A DNA stretch of 64,000 bases, taken from the NCBI RefSeq assembly GCF_963678635.1, contig NC_087065.1, positions 8,085,209-8,149,208 of the forward strand. Reading direction: 5' to 3'. The DNA is from Symsagittifera roscoffensis (lineage: Eukaryota > Xenacoelomorpha > Acoela > Convolutidae). Both the position numbers and the translations under genes were made by a program. Position 1 is the stretch's first letter. Every line of letters starts with the position of its first letter. Positions 9,857-20,863 of this stretch are shown piece by piece. The notes under the pieces were generated by a model. It was not told where the DNA came from and did no database searches. It was given only the letters and a program-made list of their open reading frames with translations.

Positions 9857-9959
9857 AAAAAGGGGTTAAATTGTAGTGGGGTTATCTGATTTCGGGGTTA
9901 TATGAGAGGGGGTTAAGAAAAAGGGGGTTACAAAACACGGGGTGATAAGCTTGGGAACC
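9857..9959. repeat. Right terminal inverted repeat of the MULE element
   Basis: It reads as GGGGTT blocks on the plus strand (GGGGTTAAATTGTAGTGGGG and on), the inverse of the left end. The match is closest in the inner half (CAATTTAACCCC, GATAACCCC) and weaker at the outer 40 bp. Confidence 0.85.
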
Positions 9960-9969
9960 AGTTAATTCA

Positions 9970-10305
9970 TCTATGATCAGTGAATTAACTCATTATTCCA
10001 ATTTTCTTTTAATCCCTTTTTTGTGAAGTTGCGGGGATTTGAAACTTCTAAATAAGCCATTTTGTAGTAAAAAGCATGCAAAAAAATCCAATTTTCTACT
10101 AACGCGTGGCAAATGAGGCTAAATAATCTGTCTCAAAATTCTTCTGTAATTCAAATTAGGCAAACAAATTATTGCCAATGATGTGCCAATAGATGCAAAT
10201 GTATCACTCTATACTTTCTTTTGCTTTTCAATTTCAAAAACTACATTAGAAAATCTCTTTTTTATTTCAAAAGTCTCATCAAAATCACTTTAGGTAAATC
10301 TATGA
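9970..10305. other. Non-coding
   Basis: AT-rich sequence between the MULE target duplication and the first family A copy. Nothing recognised. Confidence 0.5.
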
Positions 10306-10773
10306 ATAAGACTGCTCGTAACAGAGCCAAGCCCTGAGTGTTCCGACTGTCTTTTCAGGTCTATGAAACAATAAAGCAGTTTTTTTTTAATAATCTCCCA
10401 ACACGCCATATAAAGTACAAAGTGACAGATTTCGCTCCTATTAACAGAGAAATTATGACAAATCGCCTGTTTCAGCCATTTTGGACGATTTCTACGAGGG
10501 ATTAAATCTCCGCTTACGTGTTAATAGTGCGAAATATAACGCGCGTTAATTATCCCAAATTTGGCAAAATGGCAATCTTTAAACCCCCATAAAATTACAC
10601 AAAAAAATCACAGGCAAAATATTGTTTCAACTTTGGGCACAGGACATCAACACTTTTCGGTTGATTAAAAAAAATCCGTCAAAATTCTTAATTAAAAAGT
10701 AGGAACTTTTCTGAAGAAAAAAAGCAACCTGTACACAAATATTCCGTTATTGTCGTTACGAAAGTCGGAATAA
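10306..10773 (+). repeat. Family A repeat, diverged copy
   Basis: It begins AAGACTGCTCGTAACAG, with the short palindrome and GTTCCGACTG that mark the family start. It ends ATTCCGTTATTGTCGTTACG then AAAGTCGGAATAA, the family's terminal hairpin. The internal blocks ACGCCATATAAAGTAC, GCGCGTTAATTATCCC and TTTAAACCCCCATAA are kept. No ORF. Confidence 0.75.
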
Positions 10774-11034
10774 TAACATTCACATCAAGCGCCTTAGACA
10801 AACTCAAATTTGAACATTTCGTAGAAAAAGTGTAGTTTTTGTGAGCTCAGAAAAAAATATTTCACCTGTAATCATTTTTTGTAAGGTAATGGAAGTTTGA
10901 AGATTACCAAGGCTTTTTAGAACAATTAAGCTCGATACACTTCGTGCTTTTAAGGCGTACGCTGAAATATAGAACTTGCAATTTCAACTGTGGCATGATG
11001 TTTGGTGCATTTAAATTTTATATATGCATAGAAA

Positions 11035-12225
11035 AATCTTAAATAAAAAAAATACTTTGTACATTACTTAGCGTGCAAGGTGATATTTTTTAAGAAAAAA
11101 AGCAAAAAAAACTGACTAATTTTTTTTTTGTGTTCTTTTTTTTTAAATAATTATCCATTTTTTAACAAAAGGCACTGCATCGACTTTAAAGGCCAGTAAA
11201 AACAATCAGAGCTTTGTCCTGATAGACTCGTTTATGTTTCGTCATTTTTTTTGAAAAAAAACTTTCATTTCAATTTCCTAGGCTAGAATGTTTAGTTAAC
11301 TGTTGATTTTTGAAAAATAAAATTAAAAAAGGAAATTATTTCGGTTGCTTTTCAAAAACTGCGAAGTGAACAGTGATTAGAAAAGTTTGAGGTAATAATC
11401 AAAGTCTTAAAATTCTCTCATTTTATTGCACGTTATTGTCTTTTTCCACAAAAAAAAGCTGAACTGACTTATATAGTAAGAGCAAATTTATAAAAAAAAT
11501 GGAAATTAATTTACTCTATATAAGCCTAATCATTAGAAGTTAATTTGCTCGACCCAGTTTGCTAGACGCATAATTGCGAATTAATGTGGTGCACGACCCC
11601 TAAATTGCAAAGTTTTGATCTCGAAGCACGACAAGCTGGATTAGTGTAACTCCAAAAATCAGCTTTCCGCATCATTTTCCTATAAAATATTTGGCCCAGT
11701 AAAAATCTTCAATCAAGGAATGCAATAAGAAAATTTTGCAGCTGAAATGAACAAAATTAACGCCGAGTGCAGAAAACTTTGTCAGTCTGAGCTCGAACTC
11801 TTCTTCGTCTAACATCCACTTCGAGCTGACAAATATTAATAATTTTAAATACGTGCATGATTTGAGATTATTGTTTATTGTATGAATGTAATTAAATTTT
11901 TAATAAGCAATGAAAACCTTTGCAAAATCAAAAAAAATATATTTTGTACTTTACTTTGCGTGTAGGGTGATAACTTTTCTGTTTAAAGTTTTCCTTTTTT
12001 GAACTGTTCATCCATTTTTTTTTAAATGAGCCCTATATTGACCTTAAAATACAGTCAGAACAATCAGAGTTTTGCCCTTATACGAGCAGTCAGGTTCAAG
12101 TTTTGTCATTTATTTAGAAAAAAAACTTTTAATTCCAATTCCATGGCTAGAATGTTTAAACATGTTTTTTAGAACAAAATTAGAAAAAACTGCTTTGGTT
12201 GCTTTTCAAAAACTGCAAATGAGAC
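11035..12225. repeat. Two related ~300-bp segments, remote relatives of family A
   Basis: Segments at about 11035-11360 and 11925-12225 align with each other: both have ACTT(A/T)GCGTG, CAATCAGAG then TTGTCCTGAT or TTGCCCTTAT, CTAGAATGTTTA and GGTTGCTTTTCAAAAACTGC in the same order. The ACGAGCAGTC block at 12085 matches the family A start on the minus strand. Both are old and carry no ORF. Confidence 0.55.
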
Positions 12226-14424
12226 TTTGAAACTGAGATATCGTATTGTATTTTTTTTGTACCGTGTTTTTAGTATGTTCCTTATTTCAAAACCATATGA
12301 AACATAAAAAATTTTAAAAAAATAAAATTGTTCGCTTCTTTAGCGAACTGTAGAAATTTCAATTGTCTATGGATAAAAAGGTTTGGAAAGAACAATTTTG
12401 GAGAAAACTTGATCAAAATATAATTTTGATTCGACTCAAGTCATCAATCATTTTTCATTTCCTATCCACAGAAAAGTGTTTACCAATATTTGTTTTAAGC
12501 TTTTCACTTTTCTAATTTTCAATCATTGAAAAGGAGAAAAGCAAAAAAAATATCTTGGTGCAAGTTAAAAATGAAACAACAGCAAGTGAGTTTTTTTTAA
12601 AATTTTTGTGGGGCCATCAGTGAAAACTGTGCATCCGAGAAACAGTTTTGGATGATGTTGATTCAATTTTCGAGCTGAGACGATGGAGTAAAAGTTGTAA
12701 TTTTGTTCAGAGTTTCATCATTTGCCGTTGAACTAATATGGAATTCTAAATTGACATCCATAGACGGTTGCATATTAATTGCTATGGCCCGGACTATATT
12801 CAGTCAATTAAAATACTTCTACAATATTCTCCTCAATTGACAGACACTTTTAAGACTGAAATGATGCTGTGAATGTTTATGGGAGCAGTCTTTGTCTCAA
12901 AATTTTTAGTCTTCAAATTCTTTTTACTCTTCAAATTGACGAGTTTTATCCTTTTATTCCAAAACTCTTTTCACTCCAAACTCTTTTTACTAGCGGGTTT
13001 TTTGTATTCAGTCAGTCATTTTTCGATTTTGAACTGTTTTGCGTTCCAAATTGAATTGAGGTCCGCCATTTTGTCTTATTAAAACAATACGAGACGCTAA
13101 ATACATTTTTAGTATTTTTCATATAAGGGGACGAAATTGGTGTGAAGGTATCAATTGAACAAACATGAGATTTTTTTTCGATTATTTCAGCAATTATTTA
13201 ATCAAAAATTTTTAAAATTGGCTTCAAAGTGCTTCGCCCTGATATTAGAATCTGCAACTCGCTAATTAGAATCTGCAACTCTTCTTTTTCAAGCAAGAAA
13301 ATGAACGAAAATTAATTTTCTTTGTGCCGTTTTCTCTAAAACTAATAAAAAATCACGGTTGAAAATTACGTATAAGATGGATGGAAATTTTTTGAAAGGC
13401 CTAGCTGAAGTCCTTAGTTTTCCAACGAAAACTTTAGTTCTAAACCTTCAAACTGTTTTTGCAATTTTTAAGGGGAATTTTTGTCAGTAAGTACATTCTC
13501 TGTCGTCCTAAACGTGAAATGGCCAAAACGTGAAAAAAAATCGTTCATTTTTTTGCTTGAAAACTAAAAGTTGCAACTTCTATATCCCGTGACTGTACGA
13601 GCAGTCTCGTTGAGCTTTGAAAAAGGCATTGTTGACTATTTTGGAATAATTAAAGGAGACAACATTTCCAGATTACTGTTAACGCCAGATTTCGTAGGCA
13701 GCTCAGATTTTCAGATTTCTGTTAACGCCAGATTTTGTAGGCAGCTCAGAAGTTATTCTATTTTTTAATTGAGGCAAAATAATTGTACCAAATAATGCAC
13801 TAATAGACGCGAAAACAATCGTTTGGAACTTGAATTTGCTTGTAATAAACACATTTTCAAAATTTTTGTTTCTATTTGAAAGTTGTGTATGTTTTTTTTC
13901 CAACTGCCTCACCTTGCTATTTTTTGCATCACGCAAAGATGTGATAAGCATAATTTGTTTGTTGGATATACAAAACGTGTTTTTCTTTAAACGCTTAGTT
14001 ACTCATCCGACCACGTCACTGAAAAAGATCGGAAGAAACTACGGATGAGCTACCATTTGCTCAATTTTATCTATCTCAACAAAAGCGTGCTATCATAATA
14101 AAGCCCTATTGCTCATGATTTGGAGTCCAGAAAAATTGGTCTGAATTATTCCGTTTCTCAGATTAATTTGCATTTTAAGTATTTCAAATTGCAAAACAAA
14201 TTTCAATTGAACCCACTCGCAACGTTTAGAGAAAAAACCAAGAAAAAATACAAAATTAACTCAAAATTCAAATAAAAAATTATTGTATTTTTTCAATTTT
14301 TCAATAACATTTTAAAAAATTGTTTAATTTAAGTTGCTTCGGTCGAAATATCCTCGCTCAACAGCTGGCTGTCCTTTATCTAATAAGCTTGAAAGTTTGT
14401 TCCTTATTACCATAATGGGAAAGG
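12226..14424. other. Non-coding with small local duplications
   Basis: No supported gene. Small features are a doubled GAATCTGCAACTC near 13250, a 43-bp tandem duplication (GTTAACGCCAGATTT at 13679 and 13722), and a lone ACGAGCAGTCTCGTT fragment of the family A start near 13600. Short ORFs here are Phe/Leu/Lys-rich and not convincing. Confidence 0.5.
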
Positions 14425-14429
14425 AGGGA

Positions 14430-14924
14430 TGTTGCAGCGCAAATATAAACGCAAATGTGCGAGAGTATAAATGCATAAAATTGAACCAAAATGTAAATGC
14501 ATATAGGGACAGTAGCCAAGCGTAAACATGGTGCGTCCCGGCGGGTTCGGCGCCGGTTCGAATCCTGCCTAGGTCATTTCCTTTCTAGCACTCAAATATG
14601 CCCCGAACTTGATGGGATGCTCCGTAACCAGGTTCAATCCCTCGAAACCTATTTTAACCGTCTTTTTGCTCTAATTTGGTTCAGCCTTGATTAAGGCTGA
14701 CCTTTAAAAAGAGCAATTTGTCCCAAGGACAAATACTGGCCATTGTTGCAGCTTGCTTTGAGTTATGCAGTTTTTTGTGGCCGATCTTACCGATGATGAA
14801 ATACGTTTTGAAAACTGTAAAATTATGGATTTCCAGTGTTAGTTTTGCCGAGAAAACGCTCTGTAATTCAACTGTTTGAAAGTCAATATTTTTACGATTC
14901 GGTTTGTGGAGATTTACGCGCACA
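14430..14924 (+). repeat. 5' LTR of the BEL/Pao element (495 bp)
   Basis: TG...CA ends. A TATAAAT box lies at 14466. An A-box-like TAGCCAAGCGT (about 14515) and an exact B box GGTTCGAATCC (about 14562) form a tRNA-like block. It differs from the 3' LTR mainly by about 25 bp between two AAATGCAT repeats that is missing from the 3' copy. Confidence 0.95.
14561..14571 (+). promoter_or_regulatory. B-box-like Pol III promoter motif inside the LTR
   Basis: GGTTCGAATCC matches the tRNA B-box consensus exactly, with an A-box-like TAGCCAAGCGT about 45 nt upstream; both are repeated in the 3' LTR. A cloverleaf acceptor stem is not convincing, so this is a tRNA-like promoter block rather than a tRNA gene. 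Confidence 0.5.
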
Positions 14925-14927
14925 TTT

Positions 14928-14936
14928 TGGCGCCCC
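14928..14936 (+). promoter_or_regulatory. Primer binding site of the BEL/Pao element
   Basis: TGGCGCCCC starts three bases after the 5' LTR. It is complementary to a tRNA 3' end (GGGGCGCCA), as in many BEL/Pao elements. Confidence 0.75.
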
Positions 14937-16480
14937 AAAAGGGACAGTTATTTTATTAACAAGTGACTGACAAAGATACTTGTAATAATACAACTCCTAC
15001 TCCGTCTCTTCAGAGAGAAGACATAGCCTGTCAGACGGTTGAATGGATACTACCCGAATTTCTCACCCATCCACGCCGAGTTCCTCAAAGCTAAGTCTCT
15101 CGAGTTATTCTTGCAGTAATCAAACATTCCCTTGTCTAACGGTCTAATTGACTACGATTTGGACGAAGAGATACTTAGTAAAAACGTAGCCTCAACTCTG
15201 GAGGCGATTCGAGAGGAATCTGATCAGCTGACTAGTAGCCAAAAGGACTCAGAAAAGATATATAAACAGAACAGTGGAGCCAGAGATGATTAAGATGAGG
15301 GGAACTTAAACAGATATTCTGACTGTCGGCTGTCGAGTGCAACTGAGACGCTTTGTGTGAGTAGGAGTCAACTGCAGACGTTTTGTGGAAGTTAGAGAAG
15401 GTATCGCTGCACAATTTCTCTGCGACTGACCGAAGGTCTGACAACCCGAAACCGGTGACCACTCAATCTCCAAAACCGTCAAAAACTGTAAGACTCGTCT
15501 AGTTTTCATAAACTTTCTTTGCAATAAAATTACATACGATGTCTTATTTTGTATCCCAACTCAAAGCAAGCTACAAGTGGTAATTCTCCCGATACCACAA
15601 ATTTTGGGTAATTGTGAACGGATTGAAAATCCAGAAAATCAGATCATAGATAAGAGGTACTAGACTAGTTTTTTGGATTGGTTTACGACTCGAACCTGCT
15701 GACCAAAATTTTCCGAAAAATTTTGGGAAAAAAATAAAAAATTGCCGAAAATTCCTCAAAACGTCCCCATAATTCTGCGAAACTGTGCTGTAACATGACA
15801 CCAACCTTATAGTAAGTGGTCTGGTAACAAAATATCAGGCAAAATAAGTTGAGTTTTTTCATCCTCAGGTTTTTTCCGCGTGTGTTGTTGGAACTTAACC
15901 AATTTGCCTGATCCCCCACCCACATTGGTGAAACTGAAAGCCAGTACGCTTCAAGTAAATCTAAGCCGTTTCAGCCCGTCCGATTATTGACTTCGTTGCG
16001 CGACACTAATGTTAAGTGGTCAGGTACGGTGATATTAAGTGAGTTAAGTTGAATTCTTTCATCCTCAGGTTTACTCCGTGAGCGTTGTTGTAGTTCAACC
16101 GACCTACTTAATTTCCCCAGCCCATTGGTTCAAGTAAATCTAAGTCGTTTCAGCCCGTCCGATTATTGACTTCGTTGCGCGACACTAATGTTAAGTGGTC
16201 AGGTACGGTGATATTAAGTGAGTTAAGTTGAATTCTTTCATCCTCAGGTTTACTCCGGGTGCGTTGTTGGAGTTCAACCGACCTACTTAATTTCCCCAAC
16301 CCATTGGTACTTTAGCGTAACATAGCCGTCGCATAGGTCTCTTGAGTGTATGGTGTTCATTCTAGGAGCTAGTTCTCTAGACCACGCGCTCCGTATACTA
16401 TCCGCGCCGTCTCAAAAGCGCGTGAAAGAGACTTGTTTCACAAAGCCCGGTTTAAGCTTTAACTTTAACGCCAGGTAAAA
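14937..16480 (+). other. Leader of the BEL/Pao element
   Basis: About 1.5 kb between the primer binding site and the first gag-like frame. No supported ORF is present. Its last third is a tandem repeat (see the next entry). Confidence 0.6.
15951..16308 (+). repeat. 179-bp tandem duplication in the BEL leader, with an older third copy
   Basis: Two near-identical units start at 15951 and 16130 (TCAAGTAAATCTAAG, then TTTCAGCCCGTCCGATTATT). A decayed related unit lies at about 15812-15950, sharing AAGTGGT, TTTCATCCTCAGGTTT and the GTTGTTGGA block. Positions between primer binding site and gag suggest a role in packaging or translation, which is inference. Confidence 0.85.
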
Positions 16481-16482
16481 AT

Positions 16483-18030
16483 TTGTGGATTTACTTGAGT
16501 GAAAATACAGTATTTTCTGAGAGTCGTTTATTTCTGAAATTATTAAGCATGGAAGTTAAGTTTCAGAAAAAAATTAAGAAGTTGTTTGAGAAACGTAGCA
16601 ATCTCGAAAACGAACTTTATAAATGCCACGAAATAATTTTAGAATACATAGAGAGTCAGAGTCGTTGATCAAAAACTAATACTTATATTGAAAAGTGTAG
16701 GAAATATGTAGAACAAGTGGTCGAGATAAAAACTGAGTTGATTGATATGGCTGCAAAAAGTGCCAATCCCGACGAATTGATACCGGCACAGGATATGTGG
16801 CTTCATAAGTTGACTCAAAGCAACGATAAAGTTCTGCAGGAAGCTATCACATATAAAACAAGTTTTGAGGCAGTAACAGAGCCGGACAAAATTGTTAGCA
16901 GCTCAAAAGTTTCTCATCATTCTGAAAAAAAGGAAAAACCCCAGTCGCATAAAACAGATACCCGCTCTAAGTTGTCGCATCGAAGCAGCCGACATCAGCA
17001 ATCGGGTTCTCAAAAATCTAGTTATACCGCCGCTCCGTCGAAAACACTTTCTGAGAAAAAGCGCGATTTAATGATTTTAAAGAAACAACAAGAGGAACTT
17101 GAGAGGCAGGCAAAGGTATCATTAAGACTGAAAGAACAACAAAGCCGTTTAGAGTTGGAAGAATTGGCTGAAGAACACAGGAAAAAACTGGCAGAAATTG
17201 AGTTGAAAGGGGTTGAGTTAGAAGATGAGTTGTCGGAAATCAGCGAGAATGCTGAGGAAAGTGGTTTAACTCGAATCTCTCCACAACTAACAATAGACGA
17301 AAAGGATCGTACGCGTCACTGGGTCGAATCTGTCGACCACAATCAGCCTGATGCTGGTGTAGTTCCCAATCAAGAGCAGCACGTTCGTTGAACAGCTGAG
17401 GCAACCTATCCTGCATTAACAAATTACTTGGTCTCACCAAGTTTTACAGGAGTGAAAAATGGCCAGGCAGCTTCTAGTGATCCGGGATTGCATTACAGTA
17501 ACCACATTCACGGAAAACATCATAATTTGTCAAATTTGGTACGATCGCAGGTTTCCGTTAACAATCAAGTAGGGTTACAACAGGTCATTCAACCTGTTTC
17601 TAATAATTTGCCTCAGCAAACTCTTTTGTCCACTCATCCGGTGCTAGGCAATCCAAACACAGGGACAGTAGTCCCGGTAACTTCTGAAAATTATTTTGCT
17701 CCGACAACATCTGCAGATGTTCCTTCTGGTGTAGCACCGTTCGTTCCTGCGTCAACAGCAGTTAATCATGTTTCTTTAAGTCATCACACTACAGGGTCAG
17801 TAGTAGCTGGCTACCAAGCACCTGCAGTCCCATCACAACAACATATGGGTGTTCCCGTTAGTAGTTATAACTTTTCAAGTGACCACTATAATCCTTATAA
17901 AAATTTGTGGAGACCAGCTGTTGCTGCCACTTTATTGTCAGTTCAACAACACTACATTCCTTCGACAACTGTTTTTTCCGCAGTAACTCCGATTGTTCCT
18001 CCGAATAATTTTATTTTTATACAAGTGGAG
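16483..18030 (+). pseudogene. gag-like region of the BEL/Pao element
   Basis: Three consecutive open stretches lie in one frame (16483-16668, 16717-17391, 17428-18189), separated by single in-frame TGA codons at 16666 and 17389. The first two form a Lys/Glu-rich, heptad-like coiled coil (EKKRDLMILKKQQEELERQA and on) typical of the BEL gag N-terminal half. The third is a Gln/Ser/Pro/Val-rich linker. The frame is then lost near 18030, where the zinc-knuckle part continues in another frame. Gag would package the element RNA in a cytoplasmic particle; this copy cannot make a full-length one without read-through and frameshifting. Confidence 0.8.
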
Positions 18031-18035
18031 GGACT

Positions 18036-18929
18036 GTGTTCTTTGCACAGCCTGAAAATTCTTCACATGCTAATCAACCGTTCGTTCCTGATTGTCACGG
18101 TAACTTTTCGAGTTACACAGAGCCAACTCCCGGAAATTCACCTGGTGCAGACGTCGAGAAAAACGCTACGCAGCGAGCGAAACATGTAGCCGAACAAAAA
18201 CTTTGCTTTGCGTGTTTACAGAGCAATCACAGTTTTCGTAATTGTAGCAAGGCCAGAAAGTGCCCCAAGCCAGATTGTGAAAGCACGCACAACGTGCTCT
18301 TACATGGAGCTGAGAAAATTTTTCCTCCTAAGGATACTAAAAGTTCCCCGGCGTCAGGTAACGCAAACTCTAAACATGTATCGACTAACGCTGCCGTCGG
18401 CGATATTCATAGCCAGGAGTCAACTAAAGGCCTCCTGCCAGTTGCATCACTCGCCGTCTCTTCGGATGCGACAATTACTAATGCCCTAGCTCTTTGCGAT
18501 AGTGCTTCCACGCACTCATGGGTATCCGCCGATCTCGTAAAACGCCTCCATTTTGTTGGCACTCCCGTTAACCTCACCATAAATGGATTCAATTCCACGA
18601 GCTTGATGAAAACTCATCAAGTAAGTTTTCAAGTTTCCGCCGAAACGAATAATAGTGATTTTTCTTTTTCTTTTCGAGCTTATGTTAAGGATCATATTCG
18701 CATTGGATCGGATAGCATAAGTATTCCTGAATTACAGGAAAAATACCCGCAGTTGGCTCCGATAAAACCTATACATTATAAGTATGAGGAAGTCGAAATA
18801 ATTATTGGACAGGATTTCTACCATGCCATAAGACCCGTTGTACCTTCTGGGGGAGGACTCTATTTCACCGTGCGCCGTACGCCTTCCAATAGGTTGGGTT
18901 TTAAGTGGTCCGTTACCGCCGTCCTTTAA
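18036..18929 (+). pseudogene. Zinc knuckles and aspartic protease of the BEL/Pao polyprotein
   Basis: After a Pro/Ser-rich start the frame carries a CCHC knuckle CFACLQSNHSFRNC (C-x2-C-x4-H-x4-C), which binds RNA, and a second Cys/His cluster (CPKPDCESTHNVLLH). A retropepsin-like domain follows with the active-site motif LCDSASTHSW; DSAS replaces the commoner DSGS/DTGA. IIGQDFYHAIRP ends the protease part. The conserved reading continues in another frame from about 18850, near a GGGGGAGG run, so a frameshift separates protease from reverse transcriptase. Confidence 0.85.
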
Positions 18930-20388
18930 ATCGAACTCGTCTTGCTTTAAGTGTGTTGTCGAAGACATGTCTCTTGCGGACCAAATTAAAACTTGGTACG
19001 AGTTGGAGTCATATGGAGCCTTCAAGCAGGTAGATGCCCGTTCCGCCGCCGACAAACGCGCTTTGTCCGTTTTGAAAAATGACACCTTTCACGATGGTGA
19101 GAGGTACATTGTACCAATGCTTTGGAACGATAAAGAAAGTACTTTACCGAATAACTATTTTTCCTCCTTAGCTCAATTAAAATCTTTGGAAAAGAGGTTA
19201 GATAAGGATCCGTCGCTCCGTGAAAAATACGCCGAAACAATTAGAGAAGATATACAAAAAGGATATGTCATAACCGTTAAGGCACACGATCCCAAATCAC
19301 GAGCCGATCGTGAGTGGTATCTCCCGCATCACCCGGTGTTGAACCCGAATAAACCCGATAAGGTGCGCCGAGTCCTCAATGGGGCATCGAAGTGTCATGG
19401 CGCTTCCTTGAACAAATCTCTGTTGGTTGGCCCGGATCTCCTTCAAAACCTCATTTTTGTACTGTTAAGATTCCGTCAGCATAAATACGCCGTTTCAGCT
19501 GACATTGAAGGGATGTTTTTACAGGTTGGAGTACGTGAAGAAGATCAACCTTCTCTTCGTTTTTTGTGGCGGGAGGACCCCACATCAAGTGTGGTAGTTC
19601 ACCAATATACGCGTCACATTTTTGGTGCTCGTGACTCGCCGAATTGTGCGAATTTTGCTTTTCAGAAGACTGCATCGGATAATCAAGCTGAGTACCCCGA
19701 AGCTGCTTTGGCTGTTGTCCAGAAATTTTATTTGGATGATTATCTGGATTCTTTTCAAAACAGGGATGACGCCTTGAAATTAGGTAGGGATTTAATCTCG
19801 TTGCTTAAACGAGGTGGGATCAAGTGGAAACTCAATCCACCCAGCGCACCGCACCATGGTGGCTCCTGGGAGCGATTAGTTCGGAGTGTCAAGCGCGTTT
19901 TGTATGACATCCTAGGCAACAGGAGAGTAACTGAGGAGGTTCTAGGAACCACGCTGTGCCTTGTTGAGCAATCATTTAACGCTAGACCGATAACAGCCGT
20001 TAGTTCCGATCCGCTAGATCTAGAGGCGTTGACCCCAAATCATTTTATCCTTGGTCAACACGCAGCGAGTTTTCCGTCGCTAAGTTTCGAAGAAAACTTC
20101 GACCATAAGAAGCGGTTCGCCAGAGCGCAATCATACGCTAACGCAATATGGACACGGTGGATGCGGGAATACGTTCCTTCCCTCAATAGGAGGGCAAAGT
20201 GGCACAACCAGTCAGATGTTAAGTTGAAAGCCGGCGACTTGGCTTGGGTCATAGAGCCTGACACTCCACGTGGACATTATCCACTCGCACATATTCTAAG
20301 ACTGCACTATGGCAAGGACGGATGCGCGAGATCCGCCGACATAAAAACCGTTATTCGCTCCCGTTCTTCCTTGTTTAGGGGTGGAGGA
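18838..20388 (+). pseudogene. BEL/Pao reverse transcriptase fused to the integrase C-terminus by deletion
   Basis: One open frame (533 residues, running to 20439) starts in the protease-RT linker (LPIGWVLSGP). It covers the RT fingers and palm: LPHHPVLNPNKPDKVRRV, then AVSADIEGMFLQVGV with the first catalytic Asp, and the YLDDYL box at residues 298-303. Right after LLKRGGI the protein jumps to NPPSAPHHGGSWERL, the end of the integrase core with its Glu, and then the BEL-specific C-terminal domain (VKLKAGDLAWVIEPDTPRGH). The rest of RT, RNase H, the zinc-binding domain and most of the integrase core are missing. The junction at about 19820-19835 is in frame, so the ORF stays open. The frame ends inside the 3' LTR. 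Confidence 0.9.
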
Positions 20389-20858
20389 TGTTGCAGCGCA
20401 AATATAAACGCAAATGTGCGAGAGTATAAATGCATTTAGGAACAGTAGCCAAGCGTATACATGGTGCGTCCCGGCGGGTTCGGCGCCGGTTCGAATCCTG
20501 CCTAGGTCATTTCCTTTCTAGCACTCAAATATGCCCCGAACTTGATGGGATGCTCCGTAACCAGGTTCGATCCACCCAAAACCTATTTTAACCGTCTTTT
20601 TGCTCTAATTTGGTTCAGCCTTGATTAAGGCTGGCCTTTAAAAAGAGCAATTTGTCTCAAGGACAAATACTGGCCATTTTTGCAGCTTGCTTTGAGTTAT
20701 GCAGTTTTTTGTGGCCGATCTTACCGATGATGAAATACGTTTTGAAAACTTTAAAATTATAGATTTCCAGTGTTAGTTTTGCCGAGAAAACGCTCTGTAA
20801 TTCAACTGTTTGAAAGTCAATATTTTTACGATTCGGTTTGTGGAGATTTACGCGCACA
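20389..20858 (+). repeat. 3' LTR of the BEL/Pao element (470 bp)
   Basis: Near-identical to the 5' LTR apart from the ~25-bp difference at the AAATGCAT repeat. Preceded by a polypurine tract at 20378-20388 and followed by the AGGGA target duplication. Confidence 0.95.
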
Positions 20859-20863
20859 AGGGA

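Larger units (their letters stand above)
7720..9959 (+). mobile_element. MULE-type DNA transposon with FLYWCH transposase (inactive, complete ends)
   Basis: The element is bounded by a perfect 9-bp target duplication AGTTAATTC (7711-7719 and 9960-9968), the usual length for Mutator-like elements. The ends begin GGTGTCCCA (left) and, on the opposite strand, GGTTCCCAA (right). The inverted repeats run about 105 bp and carry the same series of spaced AACCCC motifs. Inside is a plus-strand FLYWCH/MULE transposase interrupted by stops, frameshifts and a 125-bp tandem duplication, so it is a dead autonomous copy. A tRNA-like, SINE-like block sits on the minus strand near 9409-9478. About 500 bp before the right end hold no recognised coding sequence. 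Confidence 0.85.
14430..20858 (+). mobile_element. BEL/Pao LTR retrotransposon, complete ends, defective coding
   Basis: Two near-identical LTRs (14430-14924 and 20389-20858) start TGTTGCAGCG and end GCGCACA. They are flanked by an exact 5-bp target duplication AGGGA (14425-14429, 20859-20863). A primer binding site (TGGCGCCCC at 14928) follows the left LTR by three bases, and a polypurine tract (GGGGTGGAGGA) directly precedes the right LTR. Internal order is gag-like, zinc knuckles, aspartic protease, reverse transcriptase, then the integrase tail, as in BEL/Pao. The coding part has at least two in-frame stops, two frameshifts and one large pol deletion. The element lies about 0.8 kb beyond the last SLC45 exon found and may sit in an intron of that gene. 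Confidence 0.95.

Noticed and set aside
14505-14580. A functional tRNA gene in the BEL LTR
   Set aside because: A and B boxes are good but the acceptor stem does not pair; treated as a tRNA-like promoter block.
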